Shown here: piece by piece, positions 34,694-46,324 of the stretch
Layout of the letters: each line of letters starts with the position of its first letter
How positions within the stretch are numbered: position 1 is the first letter of the stretch
Notes under the pieces: generated by a model
Database searches by the model: none
The model's input: only the letters and a program-made list of their open reading frames with translations
Told to the model about the DNA's origin: nothing
Assembly (NCBI RefSeq): GCF_030272615.1
Contig: NC_081414.1
Span: 235,244,733 to 235,308,732, forward strand
Reading direction: 5' to 3'
Source: Cryptomeria japonica
Taxonomy: Eukaryota > Streptophyta > Pinopsida > Cupressales > Cupressaceae
Length of the DNA stretch: 64,000 nt
Made by a program: the position numbers and the translations under genes

Positions 34694-34935
34694 AGTGTTT
34701 TGCTACAGTACCGCGTGAATAGTGATTTGCTACAGTACCGCATGAATAGTGTTTTGCTACAGTACCGCGTGAACAGTGATTTGCTACAGTACCGCGTGAA
34801 CAGTGATTTGCTACAGTACCGCGTGAACAGTGTTTTTGCTACAGTACCGCGTGAATAGTGTTTTGCTACAGTGCTGCGTGAATAGTAAAAATGCTACAGT
34901 GCCGTGAATAGTGCAGCTACAGTGCATGAACAATG
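34694..34935. repeat. Minisatellite in Gypsy-1 5' LTR (27-bp unit)
   Basis: Six good copies of TTTGCTACAGTACCGCGTGA plus AYAGTGW, followed by three degraded ones. It lies downstream of the TATA box, so it would be in the 5' untranslated leader. Confidence 0.95.
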
Positions 34936-35272
34936 TTTTCAGCAGGTTCTATACTTGTGGAGTCCAGGTTTGAATTTGTTTATTATCATATGGTCTGTAA
35001 TATTCTTCAAATCTGATTTGTATGCTTGGAGTTGGAATTAAATAAATACCATCAGCATTAATCCTCTTGTTTTTGGTATTTGATATGTCTGGTTATTTTT
35101 ATGTTGAATAAACTTTGAAAGCTTTACAATAAATATCAGTTTACCAAATTTATCCTATAGCAAATCAAGAACCAAAAAATCCAGTAGTCAGCTTGCACGC
35201 CAACTGTTTGACAAAATTACACTAAGTAAAAAGGACATAAATTTAGTACCGAACAGGGGGTGTCCATTACAG

Positions 35273-35284
35273 TGGTATCAGAGC
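35273..35284 (+). promoter_or_regulatory. Gypsy-1 primer-binding site (tRNA-iMet)
   Basis: TGGTATCAGAGC, one base after the LTR end. Confidence 0.95.
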
Positions 35285-35364
35285 AGAAGATTCTGCCATC
35301 TTGTGGGAAACTTTCACCAAAACATATTGCAGAAATAAAACAGGTCCAGAATGTATGATTGAGC

Positions 35365-38300
35365 ATGCGACAGGGGCATTATAATTTTCGCAATACCAGG
35401 GCCAGACAAAATAGAAATCCGGATAGTCAGAGTGAGCAGTCTAGTTCATCCGTGCAGGTGGACATAGAATCCAGTCATACAGACATAGAGGAAATATTCT
35501 TCGAGCAGGACAGCAGTATGGGTGACCGAGATGAGAGGAATATCGTTCCAGATCAGGGGGAGGTAATGTTCAGACAGTTGCTGGGTACGTTAGAGCAAGG
35601 GCAGCGTATGCAGCAGGAGCAAAATAGGCGAATGGACATGATGTTGCAGCTTATGGCTAGACAGATGGGCGTTAATATTAATCCAAGTGATGCCAACAAT
35701 GGAAACAATAACAATAGGGGAAACGATAACAATAGGGGCAATGATAATAATGGAGGCCGAGGCAACAACAATGGCCCTGAGAATAATATTAATGGTAATA
35801 ATGGACATGGCAACAATGGGAATGAGGCGGATAACTTTAGACACATTGCACGCCCAGCTCGAACAGCGAGCTCGAGACCTCTTCTACCCACCTTTCCACC
35901 TAGGGATCCGGTTCAACCAGTGAACGAACCGCAGATTACTGAGTTACAGGGTCAGTTCAGGAGGGACTGGGAGGCCAGTGGACCCGAGTTTCAGGCAGAT
36001 ATTTCCCTCAGAGATTATATGGACTTGAGGATGAGACATATGCCTAGAGCAGGAGGGAGGAATCAGAATTTTGAGCTGAGGAAGAAAGTTGGAAAACTTT
36101 CCTTGCCTTATTATGATGCTTCAGGGAAGATGACTGCACGAGCTTGGGTGCAGAAGATAGATACATACTTGCAGCTAAATCCTATGCCTGAGGATGAGGC
36201 TATCAAGTATGCGGCTATGCATTTGGACGGCGTTGCGCATGAATGGTGGCATCATGGCATGGTGACTCTGGGGCATAATCAGATTACATCCTATGAGGAA
36301 TTCACAGAAAGATTGATTGAGAGATTTGACACTAGGGATCCCGAGTTACATTTCAAGGAGCTAGCACAGTTAAAACAGTCAGGTTCAGTGGATGCTTACA
36401 TCGTCGAGTTTCAGCGTTTGTCTGTACTTGTTACTGATATCTCTCCTAGGAGATTGGTGGTGTTATTTTGTGATGGGCTTGCTGATCCATTACGTGGTTG
36501 GGTGAAGGGACATGATCCACTCACCTTAGCAGAAGCAACTAAAAAGGCACGAGATTTAGCCCCTTCGGTATACAAAGGAAAATACCATTCAACAGATTCT
36601 TCCTACCGCAAGGATAAAGACAAAAAACCATTTCAGAAAGAGTATAACAAACCCAAAGAAGGATCCAAAGGACTAGACAGTGAAACCTTGAATGAACTTC
36701 GAAAGAAGAAATTGTGCTTCCAGTGTAGAGAGCCTTGGGACTTATCTCATAAATGCCCTCTCAAGGCTAAGGCAAATCAAATGGAGTATTTTTCAGCAGA
36801 GGAGTCAGAGTCAGAGGGGGAGGATCAGCACTCCGATTCAGATGAGGGTAACACGATAGAGGAGAGTAGCATTCCTAAGGATGATAGATCGTTGGCACGC
36901 TTGACAGGGGCCCAAAAGGCAATCACATTTAAGGTCAGGGGCACTATCCAGGGGCAGAAAGTGATATCTCTCATTGACACTGGGGCTACACATAACTTTA
37001 TAGATACACAGTTGGTAGCCAGGAGAGGTTTACAGACAGAGGAGCATGATGGTTTTAGAGTCATGGTGGCTAATGGCCAAAAGCTGTTATGTACTCAGAA
37101 GGTTTCAAATCTTCACATTAGATTTGGAGATGGTTATGAGTTGAAGGATGATTTCTATGTTGTGGACATGGGAGATTACGACGTCATCCTCGGTATGACA
37201 TGGATGGCATCGCTGGTTGAGTTCACTTTCAACCTAGCGAAGTTGGAAATGAGGTTTCAGCATGAGGGTAGGACTGTTGTACTCAGGGGACTTTCAGATG
37301 GGAGTTGCAGGGTAGTCTCTTTGAGGAGAATGGAGAAACTTTTTCGACATAATGACATAGAGTGGGCGACAGAGTGCTTAGTTATGCCAACTTCACCGGA
37401 GCCTCGGGTGAAGAGTTATCCACCAGATATACAGGAGATTCTTGACAGGCATGCCAAGGTATTCAGTGATATTCCTCACGGGGTTCCTCCTAACAGGGGT
37501 GCGGAGCATGTTATTGAGCTCGAGGAGGGAGCCAAACCAGTGATGATCACTCCTTATCGTCATCCTAAGAAACATAAAGATGAGATAGAGAAGGCAATTA
37601 AGGAGTTGTTGGAAATGGGGCACATCAGGCCTAGCAAAAGCCCCTTTGCTTCAGCTGTAGTTTTGGTAAAGAAGAAGGATGGGACGATGCGCATGTGCAT
37701 CGATTACAGGGCATTGAATAAGAAAACAATTAAAAACAGGTATCCCATTCCTAGGATTGATGAGCTGATTGATGAGTTGCATGGGGCATGCTTCTTCACT
37801 AAAATTGATTTGCGATTTGGATACCATCAGATCAAGATGAGAGCAGAGGACATTGAGAAAACAGCCTTCCGATGTCACTATGGCCACTTTGAGTTTATGG
37901 TTATGCCATTTGGACTAACCAATGCACCCGCTACATTTCAGAGTTGTATGAACCAGGTATTCAGGGAGCAGTTGAGGAAATTTGTCTTGATCTTCTTTGA
38001 TGACATCTTGGTCTTCAGTAAGACCTGGGAGGAACATTCACAGCATTTGGAGGAGGTATTATCTATCCTAGAGAGAGAGTCTTTGTATGCCAAGGAGTCT
38101 AAGTGTGAGTTTGGTATGACAGAATTACTATACCTTGGGCATATTATTAGTGCGGATGGTGTTCGGGTTGATCCCGAAAAGATTAGAGCTATAGTAGATT
38201 GGCCTACTCCCACAAACCTCACACAGCTTAAGGGGTTCTTTGGTTTATGCGGGTTTTACAGGAGGTTTGTTAAGGGGTTTTCACAGACTGCAGCACCTTT

Positions 38301-40260
38301 GACAGACCTCACTAAAAAGGGAGCCTTTGTATGGACAGAAGCAGCGCAACGATGTTTTGACCACTTCAAACAAGTGATGTCATCTTGTCCGGTTTTAGCT
38401 CTACCAGATTTCACGAAGCCATTTGAACTTCAGTGTGATGCTTCAGGTGATGGGATAGGGGCAGTATTGATGCAGGAGAAACATCCCATTGCATTCGAGA
38501 GTAGGAAGCTTCGAGGTGTTGAGAGGAGCTATTCTATCTATGACAGGGAGATGTTGGCCATAATGCATGCATTGGCCAAATTCCGATCATACTTAGTAGG
38601 TGGACGGTTTGTGATCAAAACTGATCACAATAGCATAAAATATTTCATGAGCCAGCGTGATCTTAATGACCGGCAACAGAAATGGGTTACTAAATTGCAG
38701 GCTTATGACTTTGACATAGAGTTTGTCAAAGGTAAGAAAAACGTGGTGGCTGATGCCTTATCTCGGAGACCTCACTTATGTGCTCTGGCAGAGATTTCAG
38801 GAGATTGGAGAGATCAGATTATAGCAGAGTATGTCGGAGATGCTTGGGCTTCTGGATTGATTTCAGGTACTATACAGGATGATCGCTATGAGGTGATAGA
38901 TGGATTGATCAGAGTTCAAGACAGGGTTTATTTGATTCCGTCATCACATTTGAGAGAGGTGATACTTAAGGCATTTCATGATGCACCCACAGCTGGGCAT
39001 CCGGGGATCTTCAAGACCTACAGGCAGATCCGAGAGCGGTTCACATGGAGAGGGCTCAAGGATGATGTTCAGAGGTATGTCAGGGAGTGTGCGGTTTGTC
39101 AACAAAATAAGGGAGAGCACACATTTCCTGCAGGTTTATTACAGCCCTTGCCCATTCCAGATAGGAAATGGGAAAGTATTTCGATGGACTTCATCATTGG
39201 TTTACCACGAGTGCAGGGAAGGGATTGCATCTATGTGGTGGTGGACCGCTTGACGAAGTTCGCTCACTTCTTTGCTATTCCGTCCATTTACACAGCAGCA
39301 CAGGTGGCAGATCTTTTCTTTAGAGAGATATTCAGGTTACATGGGTTGCCCAGATTCATTGTCAGTGATCGGGATAGTAAGTTTATGAGTGTTTTTTGGC
39401 AGGAGTTGTTTAGGTTGTGTGGTACAGATCTTACACCTAGCACTAGTTATCATCCGCAAACAGATGGGCAAACAGAGATTGTGAATAAATGGGTGGAGGG
39501 ATATTTGAGGAACTATGTAACTGCACAACAAAAAGCTTGGGTCAGATGTTTGCATATGGGAGAGTATTGTTATAACACCACTTATCATATGTCCATCAGG
39601 ATGACTCCTTTCATGGCACTCTATGGTTATGATGCACCTAGCTTCATGGATTTAGTTTTGGGGGACAGCAGAGTGCCCAAAGCCAAAAACTTATTGCAGG
39701 ATAGTCAGGACATCCTGAAAGTGCTCAAGGAGAATATACAGCAGGCACAGAATCAACAGAAATTGTACGCTGATCAGCACCGAATAGAGCGCAGTTTCGA
39801 GGTAGGGGATATGGTCTACTTGAGGCTACAACCATATAGACAGTCATCACTCAAGAAGAGCGGAGCGGAAAAGTTGAAGCCTAGATTTTATGGTCCCTAC
39901 AGGGTGATTCGTAGAGTGGGCGAAGTCGCCTATGAGCTTGAGCTTCCAGAGGGCAGTCGGGTGCACAATGTGTTTCATGTGTCTAGGCTTAAGAAAGCCA
40001 TTGGTCAGAGTGTAGTGCCTTCTGCAGATTTACCCCCTTTGGATGAGGAGGGGAAGCTTGTGTTAGTACCCGAAGCTATTCTGGATGTCAGGGAAAGGAC
40101 ACTCAGGAACAGAATCGTTAAGGAATACTTGGTGAAATGGAGAGACCTGCCAGATGAGGATGCTACATGGGAGAATGAACAGGTATTGCAACATTCAGGA
40201 GTGAATTTGCTTGAGGACAAGCAATTTCAAGGGGGGCGGACTGTAATGTCCCCTTTTTAG
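35365..40260 (+). CDS. Gypsy-1 Gag-Pol polyprotein (chromovirus, intact)
   Basis: One open frame of about 1,631 codons from ATG 35365 ([11 protein letters not shown] context) to TAG 40258-40260, with no stop or shift between gag and pol. Order: an Asn/Gly-rich stretch (about residues 112-155); the gag domain (about 240-400); a zinc knuckle [14 protein letters not shown] (from about 451); protease [12 protein letters not shown] (DTG about 538); RT with [33 protein letters not shown] and catalytic FFDDIL (about 879); RNase [15 protein letters not shown] (D about 1025) and TDHNSIKYF; integrase zinc site H-H-C-C (1205, 1212, 1242, 1245), catalytic D1275, D1335 and E1371 with 35 residues between the last two; GPY/F segment (YGPYRVI); C-terminal chromodomain (about 1567-1613). 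All catalytic residues are present. The stop lies 19 bases inside the 3' LTR. Confidence 0.97.
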   Translation: MRQGHYNFRNTRARQNRNPDSQSEQSSSSVQVDIESSHTDIEEIFFEQDSSMGDRDERNIVPDQGEVMFRQLLGTLEQGQRMQQEQNRRMDMMLQLMARQMGVNINPSDANNGNNNNRGNDNNRGNDNNGGRGNNNGPENNINGNNGHGNNGNEADNFRHIARPARTASSRPLLPTFPPRDPVQPVNEPQITELQGQFRRDWEASGPEFQADISLRDYMDLRMRHMPRAGGRNQNFELRKKVGKLSLPYYDASGKMTARAWVQKIDTYLQLNPMPEDEAIKYAAMHLDGVAHEWWHHGMVTLGHNQITSYEEFTERLIERFDTRDPELHFKELAQLKQSGSVDAYIVEFQRLSVLVTDISPRRLVVLFCDGLADPLRGWVKGHDPLTLAEATKKARDLAPSVYKGKYHSTDSSYRKDKDKKPFQKEYNKPKEGSKGLDSETLNELRKKKLCFQCREPWDLSHKCPLKAKANQMEYFSAEESESEGEDQHSDSDEGNTIEESSIPKDDRSLARLTGAQKAITFKVRGTIQGQKVISLIDTGATHNFIDTQLVARRGLQTEEHDGFRVMVANGQKLLCTQKVSNLHIRFGDGYELKDDFYVVDMGDYDVILGMTWMASLVEFTFNLAKLEMRFQHEGRTVVLRGLSDGSCRVVSLRRMEKLFRHNDIEWATECLVMPTSPEPRVKSYPPDIQEILDRHAKVFSDIPHGVPPNRGAEHVIELEEGAKPVMITPYRHPKKHKDEIEKAIKELLEMGHIRPSKSPFASAVVLVKKKDGTMRMCIDYRALNKKTIKNRYPIPRIDELIDELHGACFFTKIDLRFGYHQIKMRAEDIEKTAFRCHYGHFEFMVMPFGLTNAPATFQSCMNQVFREQLRKFVLIFFDDILVFSKTWEEHSQHLEEVLSILERESLYAKESKCEFGMTELLYLGHIISADGVRVDPEKIRAIVDWPTPTNLTQLKGFFGLCGFYRRFVKGFSQTAAPLTDLTKKGAFVWTEAAQRCFDHFKQVMSSCPVLALPDFTKPFELQCDASGDGIGAVLMQEKHPIAFESRKLRGVERSYSIYDREMLAIMHALAKFRSYLVGGRFVIKTDHNSIKYFMSQRDLNDRQQKWVTKLQAYDFDIEFVKGKKNVVADALSRRPHLCALAEISGDWRDQIIAEYVGDAWASGLISGTIQDDRYEVIDGLIRVQDRVYLIPSSHLREVILKAFHDAPTAGHPGIFKTYRQIRERFTWRGLKDDVQRYVRECAVCQQNKGEHTFPAGLLQPLPIPDRKWESISMDFIIGLPRVQGRDCIYVVVDRLTKFAHFFAIPSIYTAAQVADLFFREIFRLHGLPRFIVSDRDSKFMSVFWQELFRLCGTDLTPSTSYHPQTDGQTEIVNKWVEGYLRNYVTAQQKAWVRCLHMGEYCYNTTYHMSIRMTPFMALYGYDAPSFMDLVLGDSRVPKAKNLLQDSQDILKVLKENIQQAQNQQKLYADQHRIERSFEVGDMVYLRLQPYRQSSLKKSGAEKLKPRFYGPYRVIRRVGEVAYELELPEGSRVHNVFHVSRLKKAIGQSVVPSADLPPLDEEGKLVLVPEAILDVRERTLRNRIVKEYLVKWRDLPDEDATWENEQVLQHSGVNLLEDKQFQGGRTVMSPF
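40228..40241 (+). other. Gypsy-1 polypurine tract
   Basis: CAAGGGGGGCGGAC directly precedes the 3' LTR. It lies within the last codons of the polyprotein. Confidence 0.85.
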
Positions 40261-41519
40261 CGCAACATGATATGGGGTGTCGTTAGCCTATTCTGACACG
40301 ATCTCGAAGGCTAACAAGGACATTGGTGGGATCCTGAGGTATTTTGGCCTAGGTGTTTTCAGTTTCAGGCCAATCGGTGCTGCTTTGACAAGGTTTCTAG
40401 ACACTTACTATTTATAGTAAGTTAGTCTCCAAGCAGTGACTTGGAATTTTTAGTGTTTCCCTGGTTGGCATAATTATCAGTAGAAAATATTTGAAGGCGA
40501 CAATGATTTAAAGGGATTATCAACAAGGTTTTAATATTTAACGATAAAGTGTAAAGTTAAATTAAATATTTAACTTTATCGTTATATTATAAGGTTGGGA
40601 ATATAAAGTAATGTTTAAAATATTAAAAGTTCCCTTTAATGTGTACATTGTGGGAAATAATATTTTATTCTAAAATGTATTATCCCACATTGAGAAAATG
40701 AAGTGTTTGCATCCAGGAAGAAGATATAAATGGAGGTTGAGAGCTCTCTTTTGGGATATGCTGGGATGAATTAATGTTATGCTGTTGGATTTCGTAGAAA
40801 TCTGATTATTGGGCTTGGAGGACAGAATCCCTCTTTGCTAGCATTCTCTTCGCTGTTGAAAGACACAGTCAGGAGGATTAATGGTGTTTTCATTCAGGAA
40901 ACACATTGGGCTTCATTTGGTGCTCTCGCATGATGTTTTACAGGAGTTTGAAAGTGCAGATTTGAAAATAGTGTTTTGCTACAGTACCGCGTGAATAGTG
41001 ATTTGCTACAGTACCGCGTGAATAGTGTTTTGCTACAGTACCGCGTGAACAGTGATTTGCTACAGTACCGCGTGAACAGTGTTTTTGCTACAGTACCGCG
41101 TGAATAGTGTTTGCTACAGTGCTGCGTGAATAGTAAAAATGCTACAGTGCCGTGAATAGTGCAGCTACAGTGCATGAACAATGTTTTCAGCAGGTTCTAT
41201 ACTTGTGGAGTCCAGGTTTGAATTTGTTTATTATCATATGGTCTGTAATATTCTTCAAATCTGATTTGTATGCTTGGAGTTGGAATTAAATAAATACCAT
41301 CAGCATTAATCCTCTTGTTTTTGGTATTTGATATGTCTGGTTATTTTTATGTTGAATAAACTTTGAAAGCTTTACAATAAATATCAGTTTACCAAATTTA
41401 TCCTATAGCAAATCAAGAACCAAAAAATCCAGTAGTCAGCTTGCACGCCAACTGTTTGACAAAATTACACTAAGTAAAAAGGACATAAATTTAGTACCGA
41501 ACAGGGGGTGTCCATTACA
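40242..41519 (+). repeat. Gypsy-1 3' LTR
   Basis: 1,278 bp, nearly identical to the 5' LTR. The minisatellite (40971-41183) has one 27-bp unit fewer. Single-base differences include TGTAT/TGTAA near 40679 and two adjacent bases near 40823. Confidence 0.95.
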
Positions 41520-41524
41520 TACTG
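41520..41524. repeat. Right target duplication of Gypsy-1 (TACTG)
   Basis: Matches 33961-33965. Confidence 0.95.
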
Positions 41525-41935
41525 AAAGTTTGTTTGCTATATGATTCCTTATCAATCATGTCTTCAAAATTCTTCTTGATAGTTTGGACTTCGTCTTTCA
41601 ATGATGCATTTGGATCGACTGAAAGGAAATCCTTCTAAAGGTTGACCTTTACTTGTTCACAAGCCACCAAGAGCTTTTCCTGTGCCATCCAAGTCATGAC
41701 AAAAATCAGGGAGATGACCGCTACATGTATTTAGAGCCATTGAGATGCCACTCAACTTCTTCATTGCCCCAGTACTGAAAGTTTGTTTGCTATATGATTC
41801 CTTATCAATCATGTCTTCAAAATTCTTCTTGATAGTTTGGACTTCGTCTTTCAATGATGCATTTGGATCGACTGAAAGGAAATCCTTCTAAAGGTTGACC
41901 TTTACTTGTTCACAAGCCACCAAGAGCTTTTCCTG
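41525..41935. repeat. 253-bp tandem duplication, first copy split by Gypsy-1
   Basis: Copy 2 is 41683-41935. Copy 1 is 33871-33965 plus 41525-41682, which also totals 253 bp once Gypsy-1 and one TACTG are removed. The copies differ at one position that I can see (CTATATG/CTACATG). Gypsy-1 therefore landed in copy 1 after the duplication. Confidence 0.92.
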
Positions 41936-43002
41936 TTATGTTGAGATTCGATTGATAATTACTAATTTCCATTCCACACTCTAGAACCAAGAAGCAGTCT
42001 GGTTCTCTTTTATAGTCATAAAGATCTTCTCGGTAATTAGGATATTAGGATCTATCCTCATCATTTCCTTAACATCCTTCATAATTTCTTGCCAGACTAA
42101 TTCATCTTTTTTAAACTTCTCAACTCTTTTTCAATTGCTTCTTTCCTAACCTCTGCTTCATCATAAATTTCCTTGGCTTTCCTGATGAAATTTGATGCAT
42201 CCATCTTGACCTGCTCAATCGATTTTTCTATCTTCCTATATGATTGATATTTATGGACACTTTCTATGTTTTCTTTATCAACACTCACGTCAGAAATACG
42301 ATCTGCAGAAGAATGAATTGCATTCATGGGCAAAGCAGTCATTTCTACAATAGACTTGAGGTATGAAGTCAAAGTCTGCACTTGCTGTTTCTATTGGTCT
42401 TTCATCTGCTTTTCTTTCTCTGTTCTTGTACTAATTTGGCAGTTGGCATTTGGAAATTTTGAATATCACCCTCATGAGTTGAGGGATTGAGGTTCACTTT
42501 AGTGATATTGAAATCTGCCTCAATAGCTTTATTTATGCCCTTTTTTGAAATGGGTCGAGTGACTTCTAGACACGTATTCTCCAACACAGAATCCACTACT
42601 AACCTGAAGGTGACCATTATCTTCATTGGTTTTTCTGGTCTCTGAAACAAGTTAGCTGCAAATCAAACTTAGGAATGACCAACTCAACAACTTTTCTCTT
42701 CCTCAATAAACTTTGTTCTAACTAACTTGATGAAGGACCTTGTGAGGATTTTGGGATATCAATGGCTGATGGAAGATATCATAGGCCGAGGCGAGATAGG
42801 TGGTTCAAGTATGTCTTTAGGAGGAACATTTGCATTTGCTAATGGTGAAAGTTGTGTTGCATGAGAAGATTGAGGTACCTAATGTTCAGGAGATATGGTG
42901 AGAATAGAGGGAGATACAGTTGGGACTTGCTCATCACATTTAGGATCATCCTTATATTCGATTGGATCTTTTGCCTCAACTTCTTCTTGAATGGTGTCCA
43001 AT

Positions 43003-43415
43003 TGTTAGAGTAATTTTAGGACAATTATCTAATTATTTATTAATTAGGTCCTGTAACTGCTTTTCACTTAAGCTAAACTTAGGTGCTTTATTTTATCTAG
43101 GTGTTATGTTTTTTTAGCTTGAGTTCACTAGAGGCATTTCTAGTTAGCTTTTTTAGCTTGTAGTTGAGCTGAATGTGGCTCCTACTTTGCATTGTTTTAG
43201 TTCTTCTAATTTTAGGATTAGGGCATCTCTTGCTTTCTATAAAGCAATTCATTCATTCAATGTAATTGTATCTCCAATGTTGTTTTGTGTAATAATAATA
43301 CAGAATTTTGTGGTTGTTATAGAGCATTCAATCTTTGCTTGATCTCTTTTGTGTGATAGGTGTTTTTGCTTGCAGATGATTCTTGGTTCCCGTGGTTGAT
43401 CATCAACTTCTACAT
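43003..43415 (+). mobile_element. Solo LTR (413 bp)
   Basis: Starts TGTTAGAGTAATTTTAGG and ends CATCAACTTCTACA, with a TATAAA at 43238-43243. The flanking pentamers are CCAAT (42998-43002) and TCAAT (43416-43420), four of five identical. It interrupts the minus-strand coding relic. The termini look Copia-like, but no internal region remains to prove it. Confidence 0.65.
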
Positions 43416-44979
43416 CAATAACTTTTTATTTGTCATAGATCTCTTCTTCTTTGTCTTGGCATTATCTCCACATGTGCTTTAGAAGCTGTTCCTCTTGGAG
43501 GGATCCTCATCATCTCTACCGCTTTGACTATTCAGTTGTGAATTAGGAGTCAGGGTGGAAATTTGAGAAGTTGAAGAAGTACATTCTTTACTGTCACTTT
43601 TCCTCCTTGAGTAATCTCCCTTTCCTAGCTGTTTAGTGGCCGTTGTTTCAGTCACCATCTTTCTTACCTAGTTTTCTAATCTTTTAAGCACATAAGTAAT
43701 CCTTTCACCCAATTCTTTCTCTTCCTGATTTGCCCAATTAATGGGAGGCAGGGGCTGCACTTAGATCTTCTCAAAATAGACAAAATCTATCAAATCTGAC
43801 CCATCATCTGTGATCTTTCTTACATCCCAATCAAGTTTGAATTCTTTGATCTTTCTAAGAGTAGGTCTCATCCAATCTCCCTTACGCACTTCATAATCAT
43901 CTTCGCAATCCTCTTCAATTTTTGGAAAGTGATAATACCTCGGACGAAGATTTAGGTTGTTTTTAACATAGTGTTTGCTATCAAAAGGGAATCTCATAGT
44001 GTAAGGATATAGATTTATCTTTACTAGAGATCATTTAATGTTCTGAGCTTTAGACACAAATTTACAGCTGTAGTGATTGAGGCCAATTGTTAAAGGGATT
44101 CCGTTCTTCTTTCTGTCTTTGCACCTCTTATTGACTGCACTAAGCTGCTTGCAAACTTCTGTTAAGATGAATTTGTCGTTCACATATCTAGGTAACTTGT
44201 TGGGATATCAATCAAATCCTCCTACCCGCACATATGTAAACTTTGGGAACTGGATGAAGAAGCTTCGATATTGTTTGACCAGAGATGTTGCTTCTAAAGA
44301 TATCCTAAGTGCTATATTCCCTTGGAGTTCTCTTACTGCTAAAATTGTGAAGGTGTCATTTACTCTTCGAAAGTGTTTATGACTTTCGTCCAGTTGCAAT
44401 TGGTCATAGTAATCATAGATTTGCATTACATTGTCATATAGTTCTCGGGTACGGAGACCTAGCCATGTCCTCAAGCTTGCAATTGCATATAAAAGATATG
44501 ACGACATGTGGAAATACTGATTTGACTCAAACTTGGTCAACTATATGTGTAAAATTGTCACTAATAATGGCACCACTTTTCAATCTATTACTTTGTTAGA
44601 TGCATAGAACATCGATCACCCTTTGTGCATCACTCAATCATTGTTTTCAGTAAAATGATAATCACTTAAAAGTCATTGGCAATAGGTAATAGCACTGTGA
44701 TTTTTATTTCGCTGATGCCAACACCCTACAATGGTGGATTTTGCTAGGAGTTTCAAGGACTTGGTAAGTGCTCGATGTTACTCTTGGAGATGTTATGGAT
44801 TTTCTTGATAAACTCACCAATCCAAAAATGGAGATTAACACATAATTATTGCCTGAGACAACATTTTTTCTGTGAAACTTTGCCACATTCTTGTTAATAC
44901 CATTGCAACCAAAACCCATAAAGCTGATTCCATTTAAGTCGAATCAAACTTTCGATTTAATCTTTTTTTGCAACTTGAC

Positions 44980-45422
44980 TAAGGACAAACTAAAATGTTA
45001 ATATCTCACCAATTGGAAGCTGATTCAAATTGAAAGCTTGCAACATTGGCCAAAGAACTACTAGGAACATTCCCATAAAAAGATTTTGCACAATCTTTGA
45101 CAAATTTTCAAATAGAATTGTTTTTGTGATTTGCTACAAACTGCATCACTGCTCTTGATGGTTTTTGATTTAAACAACTGGTGATTTTGCTTTGAAATGC
45201 TGAGAAGCTTGGGATTTGTAGATGATTACCGATATCTTTGAGTAGGGTGTATTTGACACAAAGATTTGCATGCGAAAATTTAAAAATTTGTCATACTTTA
45301 AAAACAGGGCTAACATTGTTTAATCCACATGGCAGTCCTAATTTTTCTAATAGTATTTATTATCTCTTCATTGGTGTTGGGACACTAATGCAAATTGATG
45401 TCCCATTTACTCATCCACTTGC
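44980..45422 (-). pseudogene. LINE-D, part 3 (C-terminal region, left of Gypsy-2)
   Basis: On the minus strand the sequence from 45417 resumes, in frame, the LINE-D reading interrupted at 54504: after KQNSK it continues WMSKWDIN, then CPNTNEEIINTIRKIRTAMW. This is the C-terminal part of a Jockey/RTE-like LINE protein. Further left the reading decays and the 3' border is not clear. Confidence 0.6.
45418..45422. repeat. Left target duplication of Gypsy-2 (CTTGC)
   Basis: The partner at 54500-54504 is CTTAC, one transition different. It is supported by the in-frame LINE-D reading across the gap. Confidence 0.75.
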
Positions 45423-46324
45423 TGTGATGTCCCGCTTTGATTTGGTTCCAGGCCGACTTGCAAACAATAGTGTTTTTAAACACTAATAATCAATAAAATA
45501 AAATATTTAGATTTGTGTGGCCGACTCATTGAGGCGCCATTTATTATTTGAATTTAATTTAATTTTGTATTGGTTCTGGCCGACTTCCTTCAGGTTGGCG
45601 GGTTAGATTTAGTGTAAATAGAAGATCTAATTTCTTCATTGGGCATGACGAGTTTGGGAGATTTCTTGTTTGGCTGATCTGGAGCGTAGCTTCCTAGTCG
45701 GAACACTCAGCTGGTGCATAGCTTTCAGCTGAGCAAACTCGTTTTCTTCTTTTATCATTCGCCCTTCATCTTTCTCATTAAATCTCCCAATCACAGGTGA
45801 ATTGAAGGCAGCGCCACACTCATAGTTAGCGTCCTTGAGCTCCACACAATTGCAGAGGATAGGCGGCTAGCGCTCAGGCCGAGCCTTACGGCTCTGGACC
45901 CCGCACCTCACAAATTCACCCCTGGAGAAGCGATAGTCGGGACCCAAACTAACAGTCTAGTGGCGAGAAAGGCGAACAACATATCTACATCTCTAGATCG
46001 AAGTCTAGCATAAACTAACGGATCTGAGGAGCCATTGTCGAGTTATCCTTGAAGACGCTGCTTCTGAGCCTATCGGTCTGTATCTTTCATCGCAGCATGG
46101 TTTCATATCTATGTAAACTCATATGATGGTGTTCATTGCTGTGGTATTAAATATGACTGCTGTTCATCAGATACCTATTGTTCATAGCTGCATACATATA
46201 ATTGGTGTTGCTGAGTGGAGACATGCATTCCATTTATTGTTAATTTTCTTCTTTGACTGGAATCGATTGCATTTTCTGTGGAGTACTATCTTAATTTTCC
46301 AGAATCATTGGTAGAGCTTTTATA
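45423..46324 (+). repeat. Gypsy-2 5' LTR
   Basis: Starts TGTGATGTCCCGC and ends GCTTTTATA (TATA where the 3' LTR has TACA). The promoter reads TAGTGTAAATAG where the 3' LTR has TAGTATAAATAG, so the TATA box is damaged. Confidence 0.9.

Larger units (their letters stand above)
33966..35271 (+). repeat. Gypsy-1 5' LTR
   Basis: Starts TGTAATGTCCCC and ends GTGTCCATTACA. It contains a promoter TATA box (34449), a hairpin (34263-34308) and a 27-bp-unit minisatellite (34694-34935). Confidence 0.95.
33966..41519 (+). mobile_element. Gypsy-1: complete, young Ty3/Gypsy chromovirus
   Basis: A 7,554-bp plus-strand element with LTRs of 1,306 and 1,278 bp, a tRNA-iMet primer-binding site, one uninterrupted gag-pol frame, a purine tract and a perfect TACTG target duplication. 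The integrase ends in a chromodomain, which places it among chromoviruses. By eye the LTRs differ at about four substitutions plus one lost 27-bp repeat unit and one base, so the insertion is recent. Confidence 0.97.
41525..44919 (-). pseudogene. Unrecognised minus-strand coding relic with charged, coiled-coil-like parts
   Basis: A chain of minus-strand open pieces: 44919-44704; 44540-44208 (MSSYLLYAIASLRTWLGLRT, LVKQYRSFFIQFPKFTYVRV); 43997-43761 (RPRYYHFPKIEEDCEDDYEV, WDVRKITDDGSDLIDFVYF); 42650-42402 (EKPMKIMVTFRLV, FNITKVNLNPSTHEGDIQNF); 42381-42097 (IEKSIEQVKMDASNFIRKAK, a heptad-like charged helix); 41854-41657. The order and amino-acid character suggest one long protein of over 700 residues, broken by stops, shifts, a solo LTR and Gypsy-1. 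I cannot name the family. It could be a host gene fragment or the structural gene of an unfamiliar element. No polymerase or integrase motif is present. Confidence 0.45.

Noticed and set aside
34694-34935. Regularly spaced short repeats resembling a CRISPR array
   Set aside because: The 27-bp units are head-to-tail without unique spacers and lie inside a plant LTR, so this is a minisatellite.
35553-35891. Minus-strand 112- and 84-codon open frames opposite Gypsy-1 gag
   Set aside because: They are antisense shadows of the Asn/Gly-rich coding strand, with Leu/Ile-rich low complexity.
33966-41519. Gypsy-1 as an integrated virus with an envelope gene
   Set aside because: No frame follows the integrase and chromodomain before the purine tract and LTR, so it is a retrotransposon of the chromovirus group.
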